Source of the DNA: Phoenix dactylifera
Lineage: Eukaryota; Streptophyta; Magnoliopsida; Arecales; Arecaceae
DNA: 64,000 bases
Direction of reading: 5' to 3'
Assembly (NCBI RefSeq): GCF_009389715.1
Contig: NC_052399.1
Span: forward strand, 17,053,646 to 17,117,645
The position numbers were made by a program, and so were the translations under genes. Below the pieces are notes generated by a model. The model worked only from the letters and a program-made list of their open reading frames with translations, was not told where the DNA came from and did no database searches. Within the stretch, counting starts at the first letter, position 1. Every line of letters begins with the position of its first letter. Below, piece by piece: positions 62,450 to 64,000 of this stretch.

Positions 62450-63981
62450 TCAGTAAGGTACGGGTACGCGAACTTCTGGAGGACCGGACTTCATGTCCTC
62501 CAGAATGAGATCAAAAAGAGCTTGAGCCACAGGACCTTCTTTGCCTGTAACAATAAAATGAAAAATCAGCATTCCAGTGATCAGAAGGTTCATATATTTG
62601 TAAGAGGCTACAACTATGAAGGTTTAACCTCATTTACATAAATATTATTTAGCAATGTATGAGAGTAACAGGATATTTTCAAACCCAGGTCACCTGATAT
62701 TGTACAACCAATCATGAATGGTTAATTATTCAAATAATAAGGTGTCTGCTGGATACTCATTTACACCGATGGAAAACAATTCAAATAAAACCTCACTTAC
62801 ATGCCAATTTAGTGTAGTGAAGCCCAGGCAACACTATCAGAGGTGTGCATTATATATCAAAACATTTCAGCCTCTAGGCAATTACCATCTTTAAGAAACA
62901 AAGACTGCTAACTGCTATAAAAATAACCCAGTTAAGGCCTGTACCAATGACTTCCTAGCCATAGTGTCAGGCTGAAAGCAGATGATCATGATTTAGAATT
63001 CACAACAGATCCCAAAACATGAATGCAACTCTTACTGATACAACATAAAATTAAAATCCATTTTATATGACATCAAATCCAATGGGATACTGGATAACAA
63101 AAATATGAGACTTTCAAAAGAAAAATTTAGTGTATTAATCCTATTTATGTTCCTCTTTTTTTTTGTGTGTGTGTGTGTGTAATCATGCTTTCAAGCATCT
63201 TCAAGTGTTTGACGAAGAACATGCATTTAATGCATATTTGTTGCCCAAACTAAATGACCAGAACAAAAGAAAGAAATTTGTTAATTATGGAGGTAAACTC
63301 AGCATACCAGCACCGATGACTTGGTCATCCCATTGCAGGACAGGCTTTACGATAACACCACTCCCAATAAGCATCATCTCATCAGCCATCTTCCCTTCCT
63401 GGACAGATACATTCCCTAGTCTGATTCCTCTAAGTCTCCCATCTGCCACAAGTTGTTCAGCAAGAACCAAAATTCGTTTTGCTGTGCACCCACTAAGAAT
63501 TTTGTCAAAGTGGGGCATCAGAAGCTCTCTATCTGATGTCACAAAAGCAACATTCATGTTAGGACCCTCAGCAACAAACCCTTCATCATCTAACCAAATT
63601 GCTGCAAATGCTCCATTCTCTTCGGCTTCCATCTTGGACAGCGCATTAGGTAAGTAGTTTACACTCTTCATTATGGAAAACTGTGGTGATTTCATTGGGA
63701 CTGATGATGTAATGACTTTAACACCCTTCCGGTCAGGTAAAGCTCGGCCTTTGATCACAATGGCATAGAGAACAGGGTTTAGACATCCGGATGGAGATAA
63801 TAAGAAATCACCAGGTCCAGGAGAGAGCCAGTATCTCAATGAACCTTGCCTGCATCTTGAGGTGCTTACAGTTTGGATAAGGATGCCTCTCATGGTTGAG
63901 CGCTCAAATGGGAGACGAATTTTGGCCATAGATGCAGACCTTAAGAAACGATCTAGATGTTGATCTAGCTCATAAAGGTAT
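62450..63981 (-). CDS. DAAT: D-amino-acid transaminase / aminodeoxychorismate lyase-like, last two exons
   Basis: This is a fold-type IV PLP enzyme related to plastid DAAT/ADCL of Arabidopsis, which interconverts D-amino acids and 2-oxo acids and can make p-aminobenzoate for folate. Exons here: 63981-63308 and 62544-62450, with the intron phase matching; the stop TGA follows EVRVPVPY. The visible part starts inside the protein (YLYELDQHLDRFLRSAS), and the transit peptide and first exons lie beyond the right edge. The probable PLP-binding Lys is in IMKSVNYLPNALSKMEAEE, and the Glu that contacts the PLP ring nitrogen is in EGPNMNVAFV. The C-terminal strand SGVIVKPVLQWDD is also typical. Branched-chain aminotransferases share the fold, but the overall wording fits DAAT better. 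No lesion was seen. Confidence 0.88.
62545..63307 (-). other. Last intron of the DAAT-like gene
   Basis: The intron is 763 bp with a GTATGC donor and a GTTACAG acceptor. It contains a short (GT)n run at about 63164-63180 and no gene. Confidence 0.8.
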
Positions 63982-64000
63982 CTGAGATCATGAAAACATA

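Overview
This window is nuclear DNA from a flowering plant. Seven protein-coding genes are split into many exons with GT-AG borders, and introns of up to about 5 kb hold microsatellites, tandem duplications and transposon debris. The encoded proteins closely match well-known plant families. The long introns and the protein variants suggest a monocot, perhaps a palm, but that is an inference from recalled homologs and was not tested by a search. I saw no prokaryotic, viral or organellar DNA and no tRNA or rRNA gene. The exon maps below were built by hand from splice sites, reading phase and remembered family sequences.

Layout. (1) 1-13089, minus strand: 16 coding exons of an AIM1-type peroxisomal multifunctional beta-oxidation protein; its last exon or exons lie off the left edge. 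(2) 13090-16837: intergenic DNA with a 471-bp MITE-like element 441 bp upstream of the AIM1 start codon and a TA/GA microsatellite. (3) 16838-23460, minus: complete PEX4, the peroxisomal ubiquitin-conjugating E2 enzyme, with three separate tandem duplications in its introns, one of them a seven-unit array with an exact 278-bp higher-order period. (4) 24441-25752: divergent intergenic region. (5) 25753-31449, plus: a small three-exon NFD6-like gene with a 5.3-kb last intron that holds a possible alternative last exon. (6) 33993-41416, plus: complete organellar PRORP (protein-only RNase P) with PPR and NYN domains. (7) 41417-44460: intergenic DNA with a hairpin and a 48-bp A tract. (8) 44461-58051, minus: complete TOM1-like (TOL6/9-type) ESCRT adaptor with VHS and GAT domains and a 13-residue repeat tail. 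(9) 58052-62449: intergenic DNA with an AT microsatellite and a decayed LINE fragment. (10) 62450-63981, minus: the last two exons of a plastid-type D-amino-acid transaminase / aminodeoxychorismate lyase-like gene, whose 5' part is off the right edge.

Functionally, the two neighbours AIM1 and PEX4 both serve peroxisomes: one carries out beta-oxidation, the other recycles the import receptor that delivers such enzymes. NFD6, PRORP and the transaminase belong to families that act in mitochondria or plastids. Only the TOL protein belongs to the endomembrane and ubiquitin-sorting system. I found no clearly new system. The items most worth a second look are the 278-bp higher-order repeat in the PEX4 intron, the alternative 3' exon of the NFD6-like gene, the AIM1-PEX4 pairing, a candidate U12-type intron in the TOL gene and the MITE upstream of AIM1.
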